Assembly: GCF_900109195.1 (NCBI RefSeq)
Contig: NZ_FNZG01000002.1
Location: 938,191-1,002,190, forward strand
Reading direction: 5' to 3'
DNA: 64,000 nt
From: Pseudooceanicola nitratireducens
GTDB lineage: Bacteria; Pseudomonadota; Alphaproteobacteria; Rhodobacterales; Rhodobacteraceae
The notes beneath the pieces are model-generated. The model saw only the letters and a program-made list of their open reading frames with translations, was not told the DNA's origin and searched no databases. Shown here one piece after another: positions 9,539-18,464 of the stretch; positions within the stretch are counted from its first letter, which is position 1, and each line of letters starts with the position of its first letter. Made by a program: the position numbers and the translations under genes.

Positions 9539-10747
9539 CTACATGACACGCCGTTCCTCGATCGGAGGCAAGAACCAGACAGCAAGCCCCGCCAAAGGCA
9601 GAAAGGCGCAGAGTCGATAGACCGCCTCGACTCCGTAGCTGTCCGCCGTTACGCCAAGAAGTGCCGCCGCGATCCCACCAAGACCGAAGTTTAGACCGTA
9701 GAACAAACCGCCGATCAGACCGATGCGGTTCGGCAGCAGGTCCATGGCGTAGATCAGGATTGAGGCAAAGGCGCTGGCCATAATCAGGTTGATCGCCACC
9801 GTCAGCACGCCGGTCCAGAATAGGTCGGCGTAGGGCAGGATCAGTGTCAACGGAAGGGGCCCCAGCACAGAGATCCAGATAATCTGCCGCCGCCCGATCG
9901 CATCACCGACGATCCCGCCGATCAGCACGCCAACCGCCGCCGCGATTAGGAATAGAAACAGCATCATCTGCGACGCGGGGATCGAAAGACCGAACTTCTC
10001 GATCAGGTAGAAGGTGTAGAAGGACCGGAAGCTCTCGCCATAGGTGTTCTTTGTGAACATGAGGAAGGTGAGCACGCTCAATCCCAAAGCGATCGTTGCT
10101 GCGCTATGCTCGGGGGAGGGGGTATCGGCTCGGCGGCGGGCGGAGCGTTCCGTGAACTCTGAGCGGATCCGATGCTGCTGGCTCCCGATCCAGGTCAGCA
10201 ACGCCATCGCGAGAAGCGCGAGCACTGCGAACCAGGCCAAGCTCGGCTGGCCCCAAGGCACGATGATCAGCGCGGCAAGGACAGGACCGAGAGCGCCACC
10301 CGCCTGTCCGCCCACTTGGAATATCCCCTGTGCAAGTCCCTGTCGGTCGCCTGCCGCGTAGCGTGCCATGCGCGTTGCCTCAGGATGAAAAATCGAGGAT
10401 CCGATGCCAATCAGCGCCACCGCGACGAGGATCCCACCATAACTTGCGGCGAAGGCCAGGCACCCCAATCCGGTCAAGGTGAAGGCCATGCCAACCACGG
10501 GTGAATACGGCGCTGGATAGCGGTCCGTCACCATACCCATCACTGGTTGCAGCAGCGATCCGGCGATTTGGAATGTTAATGTGATGAGTCCGATCTGCAC
10601 GAAGTCGAGCCCGTATGCCTCCTTCAGGATCGGATAGGCTGCGGGTATGAGCGACTGCATCAGGTCGTTCAATAGATGAGTCGCGCCGAGTGCGGTAAGC
10701 ACGACGACGTAGGTCCGGGCAGGCGTGGTGGTGGTCAATTCAGTCAC
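9539..10747 (-). CDS. MFS transporter, fosmidomycin-resistance (Fsr) type
   Basis: A 402-residue major facilitator with about 12 hydrophobic helices. Diagnostic pieces: an N-terminal THLLNDLMQSLIPAAYPILKE, the loop DRYPAPYSPVVGM, and GIGSSIFHPEATRMARYAAG, which are typical of the fosmidomycin-resistance branch rather than of the NarK nitrate/nitrite branch. It is encoded opposite to the nir genes and separated by 163 bases from the HPP gene and 275 from hemN. The substrate is unknown; placement in a denitrification cluster does not prove a nitrogen-oxide substrate. Confidence 0.8.
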   Translation of the reverse strand: MTELTTTTPARTYVVVLTALGATHLLNDLMQSLIPAAYPILKEAYGLDFVQIGLITLTFQIAGSLLQPVMGMVTDRYPAPYSPVVGMAFTLTGLGCLAFAASYGGILVAVALIGIGSSIFHPEATRMARYAAGDRQGLAQGIFQVGGQAGGALGPVLAALIIVPWGQPSLAWFAVLALLAMALLTWIGSQQHRIRSEFTERSARRRADTPSPEHSAATIALGLSVLTFLMFTKNTYGESFRSFYTFYLIEKFGLSIPASQMMLFLFLIAAAVGVLIGGIVGDAIGRRQIIWISVLGPLPLTLILPYADLFWTGVLTVAINLIMASAFASILIYAMDLLPNRIGLIGGLFYGLNFGLGGIAAALLGVTADSYGVEAVYRLCAFLPLAGLAVWFLPPIEERRVM

Positions 10748-11022
10748 TTCTGGCGCATTTCGTCGGATTATGCCTCCAATTGCCGAAGCTACAAGTATGA
10801 TGAGGAAGAGTTAGAATCCGCTAAGAGGCGCGGAATGGATGTCGTCGGCGCTTTATGCGCGTGGGGCAGTTCGCTGCTGACATCCGCAGCGAGCCGCCGA
10901 CAGTTCTGCCTAAAGCGATGGATAAAGGCAGTTGGCCCTGTTCGCCATTGGTTTGTGCAATCTCCAAGTTGTTGGAGACCAGTCGAGAAATTCAGCGCTT
11001 CCGACACTCGTAGAGCATCCGT

Positions 11023-12378
11023 TCATGAGGCCTGACTATATTTGACGCCGTCCGGGACGTGAGCGTCGAACCAGCTTGCGATGATGCGCGTGAGGGGTCT
11101 GCCCGCACGGGAAATGTCGAGATAGTTTTCCGAAAGCTCCACGTAGTCGCTAAACCGGGTAGCCACCTGAGCAATCAATGGATCGACGATGTTTGATGTG
11201 TCGCCGAACACCTGACGAAGTGCAGGTCGGTTGATGCGGAAATCGCACATCAGCATCTCGATGACGCGAGCCCTGAGCAGGTCTTCCTCTGTCATTACGT
11301 GACCGCGCGACCCTGCCAATGTCCCGCTCTCAATGCGCTGGATATAAGCGGCGGTGGCCGGCGCGTTCTGGACGTAGCCCGAGGGCAGACGCGAGATTGA
11401 GGAGGCCCCGAGGCCGATCAGCGTCGGGCAGGTGTCGTCAGTATAGCCCTGGAAGTTGCGCCGCAGGTGGCCGGTGCGGGCTGCCCGCGCCAGAGTATCG
11501 CCGGATCGCGCGAAATGGTCGATCCCGATCGCATCGAAGCCCGCATCCTTGAACCGCTGCGCCGCCAGTTTTGCGAGTTCATATCGCTCGACCTCCTTCG
11601 GCAGCGCCTCCTCGTCGATGAGCTGCTGGCGTTTCGACACCCACGGCACATGGGCGTAGCCGAAAAGGGCCAGCCGATCGGGCTCCAGCTCGAGCACTTT
11701 CGAGATCGTGTCATCCATCCGCGCGATGTCCTGATGGGGCAGCCCGTAGACGAGGTCTGCGTTCAGCGAGTGAACCCCCGCTGCGCGCAGGTCTTCGACA
11801 CAGGCCCGTGTCACGTCGAAGGGCTGGATGCGGCCGATGGCTTGCTGCACCTTCGGGTCGAAATCTTGGATGCCGATGCTGGCGCGGTTCATGCCCTCTT
11901 GGGCCAGCGCTGCGATCTTGTCGGGATCGACCATAGTGGGATCGATCTCGACCGAGAACTCGTGGTCCTCGGTTGGGGGGATGACGGCGCGAACGGCCTG
12001 TGCCAGCCGGTGGATGAGATGCGGCGGCAGGATCGTCGGCGTGCCGCCGCCCCAGTGCATCCGGCCCATCCGCAGCCCGGCGGGTAGGGTATCTTTCAGC
12101 AGCGCCAACTCCTGCTCCAGCGTGCCGATGTAGCTTTCAACGGGGGAAAGGGTCTTTGTGCCCTGCGTGCGGCAGGCGCAGAACCAGCACAACCGCTCGC
12201 AGAAGGGTATGTGGAGGTAGACCGAGACGGGTTCGTCCGGGTTCAGCGCGGCGAGCGCTTTGACCTGGTGAGCGGCACCGACCTCGGGCGAGAAGACCGG
12301 GGCGGTGGGATAGGAGGTGTAGCGGGGCACCCGGGCGTCGAAGAGGCCGAGGGATCTGAGGCGGTCGATCTGTTTCAT
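11023..12378 (-). CDS. hemN: Oxygen-independent coproporphyrinogen III oxidase HemN
   Basis: Radical-SAM enzyme that decarboxylates coproporphyrinogen III to protoporphyrinogen IX without O2, supplying haem when nitric oxide reductase and cytochromes are made under anoxia. The motif YLHIPFCERLCWFCAC carries the CX3CX2C cluster ligands plus the extra Cys of true HemN; GGGTPT follows. From the Met at 12378 (MKQIDRLRSLG) it has 451 residues; an upstream Met at 12426 would add 16 uncharacteristic residues. It is the last gene of the leftward nor operon, 50 bases after nnrU. Confidence 0.93.
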   Translation of the reverse strand: MKQIDRLRSLGLFDARVPRYTSYPTAPVFSPEVGAAHQVKALAALNPDEPVSVYLHIPFCERLCWFCACRTQGTKTLSPVESYIGTLEQELALLKDTLPAGLRMGRMHWGGGTPTILPPHLIHRLAQAVRAVIPPTEDHEFSVEIDPTMVDPDKIAALAQEGMNRASIGIQDFDPKVQQAIGRIQPFDVTRACVEDLRAAGVHSLNADLVYGLPHQDIARMDDTISKVLELEPDRLALFGYAHVPWVSKRQQLIDEEALPKEVERYELAKLAAQRFKDAGFDAIGIDHFARSGDTLARAARTGHLRRNFQGYTDDTCPTLIGLGASSISRLPSGYVQNAPATAAYIQRIESGTLAGSRGHVMTEEDLLRARVIEMLMCDFRINRPALRQVFGDTSNIVDPLIAQVATRFSDYVELSENYLDISRAGRPLTRIIASWFDAHVPDGVKYSQAS

Positions 12379-12428
12379 ATGCCCCGTATGTGCCTTTCCC
12401 GGGTCGTGAACTTTGCGCAGGATCAAGC

Positions 12429-13121
12429 TCAGAACGGAAAGGGCGATGCGCCGATCAAGGATCCATGCAGGTGAAGGGCGGCGACCCAGATCAGCAGGCC
12501 AATGATGGCCCGGATTGTCAGCGGACGCGCGTTGTCGTGGAGCCAGGCTCGGTCGGTCAGGGGGAGTAGAGAGAATGTAGCTGTGGCGGAGAAGAATGCC
12601 GTGGCTTCGGCGCCGAGTGAACGGCGGGCTTTCGCGTCGAAAGCGGGGATGGCGGCGAGGGCCATTAGGCTGAAGCTGCCGAAGAGGATGACGTGGGCGA
12701 GGTCACCATTCGGCACGAGATGCGCCCCGGCCCAAAGCGCCAGAGCGAGGAACAGCGGGTGTCGGGACACGGCTGCGAAACCCGGAAGGTCGGGATCGAC
12801 GATGGTGTCGCGCTTCCCCCCGAGCGTGAAGGGGTTTCGCAGGCCGAAGCCGCAGGTGACCAGAACGGTGGCGAGCGGGAGGGCGATGTTGGGGATCCAT
12901 CTGGTCCAGGGCGCCTGTGACCAGAGCTCGACATACGGCGCACGACCCGCGGCGACGATGACCCAGACGAGCAGGGCGAGGGACAGCAGCCCGTAGGCCG
13001 AGAAATACACGCGCCGCCCGACCGCGCCGATCAGCCCGTCGCGCAGGCCGCCGATGCGCGGCAAAAAGTGGCTGGCGATGAAGATCGCCAGTGCGAGCGT
13101 GTATTCCGTCCATCCGGTCAT
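12429..13121 (-). CDS. nnrU: NnrU family membrane protein
   Basis: NnrU-type integral membrane protein, associated with nitric oxide reductase expression or activity in Rhodobacter-type denitrifiers; biochemical role unclear. The 230-residue product has about six hydrophobic segments and the characteristic NPFTLGGKRDTIVDPDLPG and VSRHPLFLALALWAGAHLVPNGD stretches. The start ATG at 13121 overlaps the stop of the upstream small gene (ATGA), so I prefer it to the longer frame. Confidence 0.9.
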   Translation of the reverse strand: MTGWTEYTLALAIFIASHFLPRIGGLRDGLIGAVGRRVYFSAYGLLSLALLVWVIVAAGRAPYVELWSQAPWTRWIPNIALPLATVLVTCGFGLRNPFTLGGKRDTIVDPDLPGFAAVSRHPLFLALALWAGAHLVPNGDLAHVILFGSFSLMALAAIPAFDAKARRSLGAEATAFFSATATFSLLPLTDRAWLHDNARPLTIRAIIGLLIWVAALHLHGSLIGASPFPF

Positions 13122-13336
13122 CAGCTTTCGGCTTTCTCCATCAGTCGCACGATGTGACAGGCGAAGGCGTAGGTCGCGGGCAAGCCGATGACCAGCCCCC
13201 CGGCGGCGGATTGCCAGGGCGTCAGGACGGGTAAGCCCATCCATGACCCGATGAGCGACGCGAAGAAGAGGTTCACCCCCATGGCGCCGGCCCCGAACGG
13301 ATAGAGCGCCGCGAAGAGCTTCGGTGAGGGTCTCAT
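13121..13336 (-). CDS. Small membrane protein in the nor operon (71 aa)
   Basis: A two-helix protein (hydrophobic around residues 8-32 and 39-62) coupled by ATGA overlaps to both neighbours. It lies where other organisms carry norE/norF, and its size resembles NorF, but I see no motif that proves that identity. Its position between norD and nnrU suggests a part in assembling or stabilising nitric oxide reductase. Confidence 0.75.
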   Translation of the reverse strand: MRPSPKLFAALYPFGAGAMGVNLFFASLIGSWMGLPVLTPWQSAAGGLVIGLPATYAFACHIVRLMEKAES

Positions 13337-13518
13337 CGGCGGCTCACCAGCATCTGCACGGCGACAAGTGACAGGACCAGCGCGACAGAGCCCACGAAGA
13401 ACCAGAACTCCGCCGTCTCTGTCTGGGGTTGGGGGATGGGTCTGTCGAACGCCTCCGCCAGGGCGGACGTGGGCAGTGCCAGTGCAAGATACGGGGTGAC
13501 GGCGAGAATGCGTTTCAT
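13333..13518 (-). CDS. Small single-pass protein in the nor operon (61 aa)
   Basis: Has a signal-peptide-like N-terminus (MKRILAVTPYLALALPTSALA) and one C-terminal membrane helix (about residues 38-57) ending in SRR. It starts one base after norD ends and overlaps the next gene by ATGA. No family was recognised with certainty; a NorF-like accessory is possible. Coupling and orientation make it a real gene. Confidence 0.75.
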   Translation of the reverse strand: MKRILAVTPYLALALPTSALAEAFDRPIPQPQTETAEFWFFVGSVALVLSLVAVQMLVSRR

Positions 13519-13519
13519 C

Positions 13520-15394
13520 TCAGCTCTCCATGGTCAGGGTTTGATAGATCTCGGGCAGGGCGCGGGGCAGGCGCTCGGGATGCGGCAGCAGGGTAAAGCC
13601 CGCGCGGCCGAAGATGCGGGCGAACCAGTCCTGGCCATCCTGATCGACGATGACGCCATGCACGGCCTGGCCGAGGGCGCGGGCCTCGCGGACGGCCATG
13701 CGGCTGTCCTCGATCCCGTGCTGACCCTCGTAGTGGTCGAGGTCGTTGGGTTTGCCGTCGGTCAGCACCAGCATCAGGCGGCGGGTCGCGCCTTCTTCGG
13801 CGAGCTGGGCCGAGACATGGCGGATCGCCGCGCCGAGCCGGGTGTAATGGCCGGGTGCAAGGCCCCCGATCCGGGCGGTGACGTCGCCGGACATCGGTTC
13901 CTCGAAGGTCTTCGCACGATGCAGAAAGACGCGATCGCGGCGGAGCGAGGAGAAGCCCCAGATGCCAAGCCGGTCGCCGGCGGTGTCGATCCCTTCCGCA
14001 AGCGATGACAGGGCTTCGCGGGCGACCTCGATGACGGAGGTGTCGCCGATAGCGGCTTCAGTGGAGCGGGAGCAGTCCATCAGGATCGCGACGCTCAGGT
14101 CGCGCGCCACTGGGCGTCCCGCTTGCCAGACCCGGTCTGACCCTTCCTGCCCGCAGGCGATATCTGTGCGGGACGTGACGATGGCATCGAGGTCGAGATC
14201 CTCACCGTCGATCTGGCGGGGCAGGACAACGCGGCGCGGGTGCAGCGGCGCGAACTGGCGTTTGACCCGGGCGACGAGGCGCGGGTCAGGGGCGTATTCG
14301 GTGCGCGGTTTTGCGGGCGCTTCCAGGACGCGGGTATGGCCGGGCATGTAATCACCGGAGCGGCGGTTCCATTCGGGATAGGTGAACTTGCCTGCCAGCA
14401 TCTCGTGATCGGCATCCTGCGGCGACAGATCCAGCGACAGGCGCAGACGGGTCGCGGCGCGCTTCATGTTCTCCGAGAATGTCAGATGGTCCTGATCCTC
14501 GGCCGCCTTTGCGGCGTTGTCCTGATCGTCGTCATCGACCATGCGGTTGATGTTCAGGCTTTCGGCCCAGGACATGATCGTTTCGAACCGATGGATGATG
14601 AACCCGTCGTTGCGGTTCGCCTGATCGCGATCTTCGCGTTTCGCCTCTTTCCGGCTGGGAACCGCGAAGGCGGGGATCTGATCGGGGTCCTCCGCTGCAT
14701 CCGCCGCTCCCTTGCCGGTGGTGCGCGGCAGGAACCGCAGCCAGATCGGCACCGGGGCATAACTGCGGTAGCCACGCGGGGCGGGGGTGTCGATTTCTTC
14801 GATCCCGCCACGCTGACAGCCGATCTGGTCGAGGATCATCAGCTCGACCGAGGCCTCGTGCCGGGGCAGGGCGCCGCGTTTGCGCAGGGCGCAGGTTTCG
14901 AGGCAGAGCACCCGGTAATCTTCCTGAAGACCGGGGCAGGCGCGGAAGGCGCGGTCCATGGCACTTTCGTTAGCCGCGATCTGGGCGAGGTCGTTGCGGT
15001 AAGGGTCGGCCAGCCGCGCGGGCACCTGGGCAAAGGCTGCGATAGAGGCGAGCCAGAGATAGGCGGCGCGGTTCAGCTCCCGTGTGGAAAAGCAGTCCAT
15101 CACCGGCGGCAGGCGCAGGCGGTCACCGTCGAAATCTGCCACATGCACCATTTCGCGCGGGGTGCCGACCCGGCGGAACAGGCTGGGCCGGTGGTCGGAG
15201 GAGGCGAGTGGGGACGCCACGATCTCGACCCCCGCCGGGCCGCCGAGCGCCCGGAAGAGCGCGGCAAGGCTGGGGCGCATGGCGTCGAAGGTGACGGCGC
15301 GGTCGGCGTCTGAAGCCGCCCTGCGCGTGGCCATGTCGTGCCAGAGGTTACCGACGGTTTCCTCCGGTTCCATGAGGTCGAGAACGTGGATCAT
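13520..15394 (-). CDS. norD: NorD, von Willebrand factor A protein for nitric oxide reductase activation
   Basis: Partner of the MoxR ATPase NorQ in activating nitric oxide reductase, probably by inserting the non-haem iron. The 624-residue product carries a C-terminal VWA domain with the MIDAS motif DCSRS near residue 438 and the later LTDGKPND. An acidic, Asp-rich middle section (around VDDDDQDNAAKAAEDQD) is typical. The start MIHVLDLMEPEE at 15394 is four bases after norQ ends; the longer frame upstream overlaps norQ and is unlikely. Confidence 0.94.
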   Translation of the reverse strand: MIHVLDLMEPEETVGNLWHDMATRRAASDADRAVTFDAMRPSLAALFRALGGPAGVEIVASPLASSDHRPSLFRRVGTPREMVHVADFDGDRLRLPPVMDCFSTRELNRAAYLWLASIAAFAQVPARLADPYRNDLAQIAANESAMDRAFRACPGLQEDYRVLCLETCALRKRGALPRHEASVELMILDQIGCQRGGIEEIDTPAPRGYRSYAPVPIWLRFLPRTTGKGAADAAEDPDQIPAFAVPSRKEAKREDRDQANRNDGFIIHRFETIMSWAESLNINRMVDDDDQDNAAKAAEDQDHLTFSENMKRAATRLRLSLDLSPQDADHEMLAGKFTYPEWNRRSGDYMPGHTRVLEAPAKPRTEYAPDPRLVARVKRQFAPLHPRRVVLPRQIDGEDLDLDAIVTSRTDIACGQEGSDRVWQAGRPVARDLSVAILMDCSRSTEAAIGDTSVIEVAREALSSLAEGIDTAGDRLGIWGFSSLRRDRVFLHRAKTFEEPMSGDVTARIGGLAPGHYTRLGAAIRHVSAQLAEEGATRRLMLVLTDGKPNDLDHYEGQHGIEDSRMAVREARALGQAVHGVIVDQDGQDWFARIFGRAGFTLLPHPERLPRALPEIYQTLTMES

Positions 15395-15398
15395 GGAA

Positions 15399-16193
15399 TC
15401 ACCCGAATACGGCGCTGGCAATATCGCGCAGGGCCTGTTGAACGTCCGGCTCATCGCTGAGCGGTTCGATGATCGCGGCCTGAAGCGCCCGGTCGACGGG
15501 CATCCCCTTGGCAATCATCGTGCCGGCGTAGATCAGCAGGCGGGTGGATACCCCTTCCTCAAGGTCCATGCCCGAGAGGTTGCGGATGCCGCCCGCCAGT
15601 CGGACCAGCGCCTTCGCGCGGCCCTCGTCCAGCCCGCTTTCGCGCATGACCACTGGCACCTCGACCTCAGGCGTCGGGAAGTCGAACCCGACGGAGACGA
15701 AGCGCTGCCGGGTCGAGGGCTTCAGCTTTTTCAGGATGTTCTGGTAGCCGGGGTTGTAGCTGGCCACGAGCATGAAGCTGTCGGGCGCCACCAGTTCCTC
15801 GCCCGTCTTGTCGATGACCAGCCGACGTCGGTCATCGGTCAGCGGGTGCAGGACGACGGTGACATCCTTGCGGGCCTCCACCACCTCGTCGAGGTAGCAG
15901 ATGCCGCCTTCGCGCACCGCCCGGGTAAGCGGCCCGTCGACCCAGACGGTTTCGCCCCCTTTCAACAGGTAGCGCCCGATCAGGTCGGCGGCGCTGAGGT
16001 CGTCATGGCAGGCCACGGTGTGGAGCGGCAGGTCCAGACGAGCCGCCATGTGTTCGACGAAGCGCGTCTTGCCGCATCCGGTCGGCCCCTTCAGAAGAAG
16101 GGGCAGAGCGTTGGCATGGGCCGTTTCGAACACCGTGCATTCATCTGCGACGGACTGGTAGAACGGCAGGTCGGCTGTGTTGAAGTCTTTCAT
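15399..16193 (-). CDS. norQ: NorQ, MoxR-type AAA+ ATPase
   Basis: AAA+ chaperone of 264 residues required for active NorCB. Walker A is GPTGCGKT (about residues 35-42), Walker B is the GGICYLDEVVEAR segment, and a sensor region VASYNPGYQN is present. It lies four bases from norB and four from norD in the leftward operon. Together with NorD it forms a VWA/MoxR pair. Confidence 0.95.
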   Translation of the reverse strand: MKDFNTADLPFYQSVADECTVFETAHANALPLLLKGPTGCGKTRFVEHMAARLDLPLHTVACHDDLSAADLIGRYLLKGGETVWVDGPLTRAVREGGICYLDEVVEARKDVTVVLHPLTDDRRRLVIDKTGEELVAPDSFMLVASYNPGYQNILKKLKPSTRQRFVSVGFDFPTPEVEVPVVMRESGLDEGRAKALVRLAGGIRNLSGMDLEEGVSTRLLIYAGTMIAKGMPVDRALQAAIIEPLSDEPDVQQALRDIASAVFG

Positions 16194-16197
16194 CGGA

Positions 16198-17553
16198 TCA
16201 CTCTCCCGGAACGGCCGCGTCTTTGATCACGGGGCCGGGTTTGACCACCTCGCGGCGCACCACGAGCATGGAGTAGATGAAGAGGAGCGCCCCCAGCACC
16301 ACCGCCACACCCGAGCCGAAGCGCATCAGGTAGAAGAGGCCAAGCTGGTCCTGGACGTCCATGTAGTAGTCGCCCACGATCCGCTGCATATGCGTCTGGA
16401 TCGTTCCTGCGAAGGTCAGCGTGAAGGTCATGAAGGCCATCCCGCCGGTCATCAGCCAGAAGCTCGCCATGTTGAGCACCTGGTTGTAAGGCGCGCGGTT
16501 CCGCAGCAGCGGCATCGCATAGCTGAACATCGCGAGGTTGAGGGCCACGTAGGCGCCGTAGAAGGCAAGGTGCCCGTGGGCGGCGGTGATCTGCGTGCCA
16601 TGGGTGTAGAAGTTCACCCCGTGCAGCGTGTGCAGGAAGCCCCAGACGCCCGCGCCGAAGAAGGCCACGGTGGAGGACCCGAGCGACCACAGAAGCGCGG
16701 CCTTGTTCGGGTGGTTCTTACGGCCCTTCCAGACCATCACGAAGGCGAAGGACATCATTGCGAAGAAGGGGACCACCTCGAAGGTCGAGAAGATCGAGCC
16801 GATCCACTGCCAGTAGCCCGGCGTGCCGATCCAGTAGAAGTGGTGCCCGGTTCCGAGGATGCCCGAGAAGAGCGCGGTGGCGACGATGACGTAGAGCCAT
16901 TTTTCGATCACCTCGCGGTCGACGCCGGTCAGTTTCAGCATCAGGAAGCCGAGGATCGCAGCCATGACGAGCTCCCAAGTCGCCTCGACCCAGAGGTGCA
17001 CGACCATCCACCAATACATCTTGTCGAGTGACAGGTTGTCCGGGTTGATGAAGGCAAAGACCCACAGCAGGCAGAGCAGCCAGAGGCCCATCATGAGGAT
17101 GTTGGTGATCGCCGTCTTGCGGCCCGCGAGGAAGGTCAGCGAAACGTTGACGAGGAAGATTACCGCCGCGACGAGGATGCCGAATTTGACCCAGAGCGGC
17201 TGTTCGAGGAACTCGCGGCCGCCGTGGACACCCACGAGGTAGGAACCGACGGCACCAAGCGTGCCGACCACGAGGATCGCCAGCTGGATATAGGCCAGCT
17301 TGACCGAGAAGATCTCGCGCTCCGATTCCTCGGGGACGAGATAGTAGGCCGCGCCGAAGAAGCCGAGGAGCAGCCAGACGATCAGCGCGTTGGTGTGGAT
17401 CATGCGCACGATGTTGAAGGGCAGCACCTCGGATAGGGTGTTAGGCGAGACGTAGATCCAGCCCAGCAGCAGCCCGCCCAGCACCTGGATGCCGAATAGG
17501 CCCATGGCCGCGAGGAAGTAGGCGTAGGCCACCTTTTGTGTTTGGTATTTCAT
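16198..17553 (-). CDS. norB: Nitric oxide reductase large subunit NorB
   Basis: Cytoplasmic-membrane haem b/non-haem iron subunit of cNor, reducing two NO to N2O. The 451 residues contain about 12 helices with the expected His ligands in MIHTNALIVWLLLG, GTGHHFYWIG and AAHGHLAFYG, and the Glu-rich MYWWMVVHLWVEATWE helix near the iron site. No quinol-oxidase N-terminal extension is present, so it is the cytochrome c-dependent form together with norC. Confidence 0.97.
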   Translation of the reverse strand: MKYQTQKVAYAYFLAAMGLFGIQVLGGLLLGWIYVSPNTLSEVLPFNIVRMIHTNALIVWLLLGFFGAAYYLVPEESEREIFSVKLAYIQLAILVVGTLGAVGSYLVGVHGGREFLEQPLWVKFGILVAAVIFLVNVSLTFLAGRKTAITNILMMGLWLLCLLWVFAFINPDNLSLDKMYWWMVVHLWVEATWELVMAAILGFLMLKLTGVDREVIEKWLYVIVATALFSGILGTGHHFYWIGTPGYWQWIGSIFSTFEVVPFFAMMSFAFVMVWKGRKNHPNKAALLWSLGSSTVAFFGAGVWGFLHTLHGVNFYTHGTQITAAHGHLAFYGAYVALNLAMFSYAMPLLRNRAPYNQVLNMASFWLMTGGMAFMTFTLTFAGTIQTHMQRIVGDYYMDVQDQLGLFYLMRFGSGVAVVLGALLFIYSMLVVRREVVKPGPVIKDAAVPGE

Positions 17554-17574
17554 GGTTTTTCTCCTGTCCCTCGA

Positions 17575-18027
17575 TCAGCCCGCGTCGTTCGGCGGCCAGT
17601 TCTGGGTGTCGGTCTGATCGGCCCAACGGAGGAATTCGGCGAGCGCGCGCATCTCCTCTTCGGTGATCTCGAAATGCGGCATCTGGCGGCGGCCCTCGAT
17701 GCCCGAGGGCTGCGCCTTCATCCATCCGTCGAGGATTTCATAGGCCAGTTCCGGATCGTCCTGGGCGCCCCACCTCGTCATCACGTTGCCGACCTCGGGC
17801 GCGAAGTAGGCGCCCTCGCCGTGAAGCGTGTGGCAGTTGATGCAGGAGTGGCGTTCCCAGACGTGCTTGCCCAGCCGGACCTCTTCGGTGAGGGGCATTC
17901 CGGCCGTGGCCTTGTCCACGATGTGACGGTGGCTCTGCGCCGTCAGGGCCACGAACACGACGACGAAGAAGATGGATCCCCCGTAGAACACGTTCCTGGC
18001 CCGCGATTTGGTGAGTAGTTCTGACAT
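17575..18027 (-). CDS. norC: Nitric oxide reductase cytochrome c subunit NorC
   Basis: Membrane-anchored monohaem cytochrome c that passes electrons to NorB. From the ATG at 18027 the protein has 150 residues: an N-terminal anchor helix (about residues 13-30), the haem motif CINCH followed by TLHGEGAYFAPEVG, and the distal Met in RQMPHF. The reading frame is open further upstream, but that stretch contains the regulatory palindrome, so I took the later ATG. First gene of the nor operon. Confidence 0.97.
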   Translation of the reverse strand: MSELLTKSRARNVFYGGSIFFVVVFVALTAQSHRHIVDKATAGMPLTEEVRLGKHVWERHSCINCHTLHGEGAYFAPEVGNVMTRWGAQDDPELAYEILDGWMKAQPSGIEGRRQMPHFEITEEEMRALAEFLRWADQTDTQNWPPNDAG

Positions 18028-18089
18028 GTCGCGGTCCCGACAAATTGTTGCGGATACCGGATGTCTATTGGCTTCGATATCGCCACTTG

Positions 18090-18103
18090 TTGCGAAATCG
18101 CAA
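18090..18103. promoter_or_regulatory. Perfect NnrR-type box between norC and the DUF1858 gene
   Basis: TTGCG-AAAT-CGCAA is a perfect match to the NnrR consensus palindrome. Its centre lies about 69 bases from the norC ATG and 56 from the DUF1858 ATG, so one site may activate both divergent transcripts. The nnrR gene itself is 360 bases away. Function is inferred from the motif. Confidence 0.85.
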
Positions 18104-18152
18104 AGAACGGGACGAAAGGTGAGCGCAACATGCGGGTATGAAAGGACCCGCC

Positions 18153-18398
18153 ATGAGCAAGCCTGACTTCGATGATCCCAATCTGCCCTTGTCAGAGTTG
18201 TTTGCGGCCTGGCCTGAAGTTGCATCGGTATTTTTTTATCGCAGGATGTTGTGTCCTGGCTGTCCGATTGCGCCCTTTCACGCGATTACAGATGCGTGTC
18301 TCGAATATGACCTGGACGAAGACGCTTTTCGGGCAGAGTTATCAGCGCGCATCGATGACCAGGCTGATGGCGACGGGAAGCTGGGCTCAGACAATTGA
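18153..18398 (+). CDS. DUF1858-type small protein with CPGC motif
   Basis: An 81-residue protein with the hybrid-cluster-associated, disulfide-like DUF1858 signature MLCPGCPIAPFHAITDACLEYDLDED. Such genes often neighbour nitric oxide and denitrification genes; the function is not established. The ATG at 18153 has AAAGGA six bases before it; an upstream in-frame ATG at 18138 overlaps that ribosome site. Transcribed divergently from norC across a shared NnrR-type box. Confidence 0.85.
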   Translation: MSKPDFDDPNLPLSELFAAWPEVASVFFYRRMLCPGCPIAPFHAITDACLEYDLDEDAFRAELSARIDDQADGDGKLGSDN

Positions 18399-18464
18399 CC
18401 AAGGTAGCGACTCGCTAAGATCATCCCGCCCTGCGATGTTCGGGGCGGCGCCTTCAAGCGATGG

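Noticed and set aside
9539-10747. Nitrate/nitrite transporter NarK
   Set aside because: Sequence signatures are those of fosmidomycin-resistance type MFS, not NarK.
14240-15313. 357-codon plus-strand open frame
   Set aside because: Antisense to norD.
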